This document shows, one piece after another, positions 62,637-64,000 of a DNA stretch of 64,000 nt. The stretch comes from Flavobacterium johnsoniae UW101 (GTDB taxonomy: Bacteria; Bacteroidota; Bacteroidia; Flavobacteriales; Flavobacteriaceae): assembly GCF_000016645.1 (NCBI RefSeq), contig NC_009441.1, forward strand, positions 3,534,001-3,598,000, written 5' to 3'. The number at the start of each line of letters is the position of its first letter. The stretch's first letter is position 1. A model generated the notes under the pieces. The model was not told the DNA's origin and did not search any database. It saw only the letters and a program-made list of their open reading frames with translations. The position numbers were made by a program, and so were the translations under genes.

Positions 62637-62930
62637 TTATTCAGGATCAACACGAAAAACTGTGCGACTACAAGATGTCTCATTTGGAAACATTGCCTTC
62701 GCTTCTGGACCAGAATCATCAAATTGGCGACAGATTTCATCTGTGGACTCTATTTGACAGGTTACTGCTAAGTCACATGGGCTGCCTCCATCATTGTTAT
62801 CAACATATCCTGTAATATCGGTAGCCTCTAATTTATCGCTACTCTGCATTGAAACAGTTGAAAAAGCACCTGCGATACCCAAAACAAAAACAGCAAAGGG
62901 CATCATTCTTCTTGAAATTGTGGTTTTCAT
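62637..62930 (-). CDS. DUF6520 family protein
   Basis: A 97-residue exported protein. The signal-like N-terminus (MMPFAVFVLGIAGAFSTVSM) is followed by a short Cys-containing mature part (CDLAVTCQIES..ICRQF..SCSRTVF) as in DUF6520 of Flavobacteriia. These occur beside MauE/DoxX-like redox proteins, outside this window if present. Function unknown. It is downstream of the gene that runs off the right edge. Confidence 0.8.
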   Translation of the reverse strand: MKTTISRRMMPFAVFVLGIAGAFSTVSMQSSDKLEATDITGYVDNNDGGSPCDLAVTCQIESTDEICRQFDDSGPEAKAMFPNETSCSRTVFRVDPE

Positions 62931-63019
62931 AACGTATTATTTTTTAAAAAGTTAAATGATCTACTTTTTTTTACAGGTTTTCGATCTAATTCCTGATACA
63001 TGCGCAAGTATATTTTTAA

Positions 63020-64000
63020 TTAAGCTTCAGGAGCTTTTAAATATTTTTTGTTTACTTCATTACTAAATTTATAGATAGCTAGTTTTGTACCTATTAAAAC
63101 AAAGATTTTACCATGAACAACATAAAAGTTGCGAAGCTTTTTACCATTCAAGCGATCAATTGTAAAACTAAATACGTAAGACCTTTTTTTTAAATCGTAG
63201 ACGTCAATAACAGACTGCAATTCCCATTTTTGTCTTCCTTCAAATCTGCCTGGGACATTTGAGTTTACATATAGAAAAGTTTCATTTACACTGCTTGATC
63301 TGTTTACTGTAATTGCTGGAGCAGACATTACTCGTTCTGATTTTCCTTTTAAATAAGCAACTTTTATTTTGGCATGCGAATTGGTGTCGATAGTATGACT
63401 TCTAAAGTTTAATTTTCCTTCCCTATCTGCTACTAAATATTCATTTCTATATGAGTACAAGTATATAATGCTATTCAACTCTTGACTGAAATGCAGCATG
63501 CCGTCCGTATCAAAAATTCCGTCGATTTGCTTCTGGAGCAAATGAGGACTTATTATTGTTCTACTGTTTTTTCCCCATCGGTAAGTTCCTATGACATTAT
63601 TCCGCGTTTTTGAACTCATTCCCCTAAAAACAACCAAAGTACTGTCGGCAGGATATGCAATGTTAAAATACGGAGGGGTGGTGGCCAATTGCAGGGCTTT
63701 CCACTCAGATGTTTTACCCTGGAATATGACAGGGACAACCCCGTCCAAAACATAAAAGAATGGAGGGCGGACTGCTATTCTGACCGATTTGAAGTCAAAA
63801 CGTTCCCTGTCTAGCCTTATTCTTATTTTCTTCTGTTCCATCTGGCTACTAATGGAAAGAAGGCTGAAAGGTGCCGTTGAATTTCCGAGATACAGATTTC
63901 CCTCTCCGTAGCCTGCGAAATAATAGGAGTTGTATTTTAAATCTATGGTTTTTTCTATTGAAACAGGATGATGCGGGTAGCGTCTTATAAACGGGTTCTG
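63020..64000 (-). CDS. Unknown exported-type protein of the DUF6520 neighbourhood (5' end outside window)
   Basis: The minus-strand frame stays open to the right edge of the window; the internal ATG at 63841 is not the real start. About 326 residues are visible, beginning QNPFIRRYPHHPVSIEK. The pattern (FAGYGEGNLYLGNSTAPFSLLSI, then repeated strands with FYVLDG, YLVADREGKL, FYVVHGKIFVLIGTKLAIYKF) suggests a beta-propeller. Homologues accompany DUF6520 genes in flavobacteria; function unknown. Confidence 0.7.
   Translation of the reverse strand, partial: QNPFIRRYPHHPVSIEKTIDLKYNSYYFAGYGEGNLYLGNSTAPFSLLSISSQMEQKKIRIRLDRERFDFKSVRIAVRPPFFYVLDGVVPVIFQGKTSEWKALQLATTPPYFNIAYPADSTLVVFRGMSSKTRNNVIGTYRWGKNSRTIISPHLLQKQIDGIFDTDGMLHFSQELNSIIYLYSYRNEYLVADREGKLNFRSHTIDTNSHAKIKVAYLKGKSERVMSAPAITVNRSSSVNETFLYVNSNVPGRFEGRQKWELQSVIDVYDLKKRSYVFSFTIDRLNGKKLRNFYVVHGKIFVLIGTKLAIYKFSNEVNKKYLKAPEA

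Noticed and set aside
1..64000. CRISPR array
   Set aside because: No regularly spaced direct repeats seen anywhere, and no cas genes.

Overview
The window looks like Bacteroidota DNA, most likely Flavobacteriia (Flavobacterium/Chryseobacterium-like). The evidence is the Bacteroidetes set of conjugation proteins (TraA, B, D, E, F, G, I, J, K, L, M, N; MobA, B, C), RteC, a SusC/SusD pair, DUF6428 and DUF6520 proteins, TAnnTTTG-type promoter boxes, and starts that lack Shine-Dalgarno sequences. Most of it reads as a CTnDOT-like integrative conjugative element (ICE) with several cargo islands. No integrase and no clear element end lies inside the window, so the element's limits are not defined here.

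Layout. 1-2352: the end of a PRTRC gene cluster (upstream gene cut by the window edge, PRTRC-B, PRTRC-ThiF). 2637-9365: AT-rich metal-resistance cargo, with arsR and its operator, DUF6428, a methyltransferase, an arsenate-reductase-like phosphatase, ACR3, an AraC regulator, then a c-type cytochrome lipoprotein, PAP2, DoxX and ChrA. 9366-10916: an IS110-family insertion. 10917-11492: a GIY-YIG-like protein. 11664-20064 (minus): the mating-pair-formation operon traE-F-G-I-J-K-(unknown)-L-M-N. 20237-32226: a 12-kb phosphorothioation defence island, with sspA plus three effector-like genes on + (RecF-like ATPase, HNH nuclease, GHKL ATPase) and sspBCD on -. It sits exactly between traD and traE. 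32329-34145 (minus): traA-B-D. 34146-34848: a gene-free region with a strong oriT candidate. 34849-38672: mobA-mobB-mobC. 38760-39896: a YhcG/DUF1016 nuclease. 39959-44951 (minus): rteC, then an excision operon of the CTnDOT type (HTH xis-like gene, DUF3945, topoisomerase III). 45129-49014: regulators and two small envelope proteins of unknown role.

49100-54776 (all minus) is a second accessory block. It holds a tight four-gene operon (HEXXH metallopeptidase, unknown protein, DUF6236-like membrane protein, PLD nuclease fused to a PUA/EVE-like domain), preceded by a permuted papain-like hydrolase and an XRE regulator. I do not recognise this combination; it is the best candidate for an undescribed defence system. 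54777-55450 has no gene but holds a good Bacteroidetes promoter and about 190 nt with at least eight nested stems, a candidate structured RNA. 55451-62571 is a SusC-SusD-S9 peptidase operon. Convergent to it are a DUF6520 protein and a protein running off the right edge.

How the genes work together. The tra/mob genes build the transfer channel and process the DNA. RteC, the HTH protein and the topoisomerase are expected to control and help excision. ParA, DUF3408 and the PRTRC genes look like maintenance functions. Metal resistance and defence genes are the payload a new host would gain. All functions come from reading the sequence and family knowledge; no database search was run.
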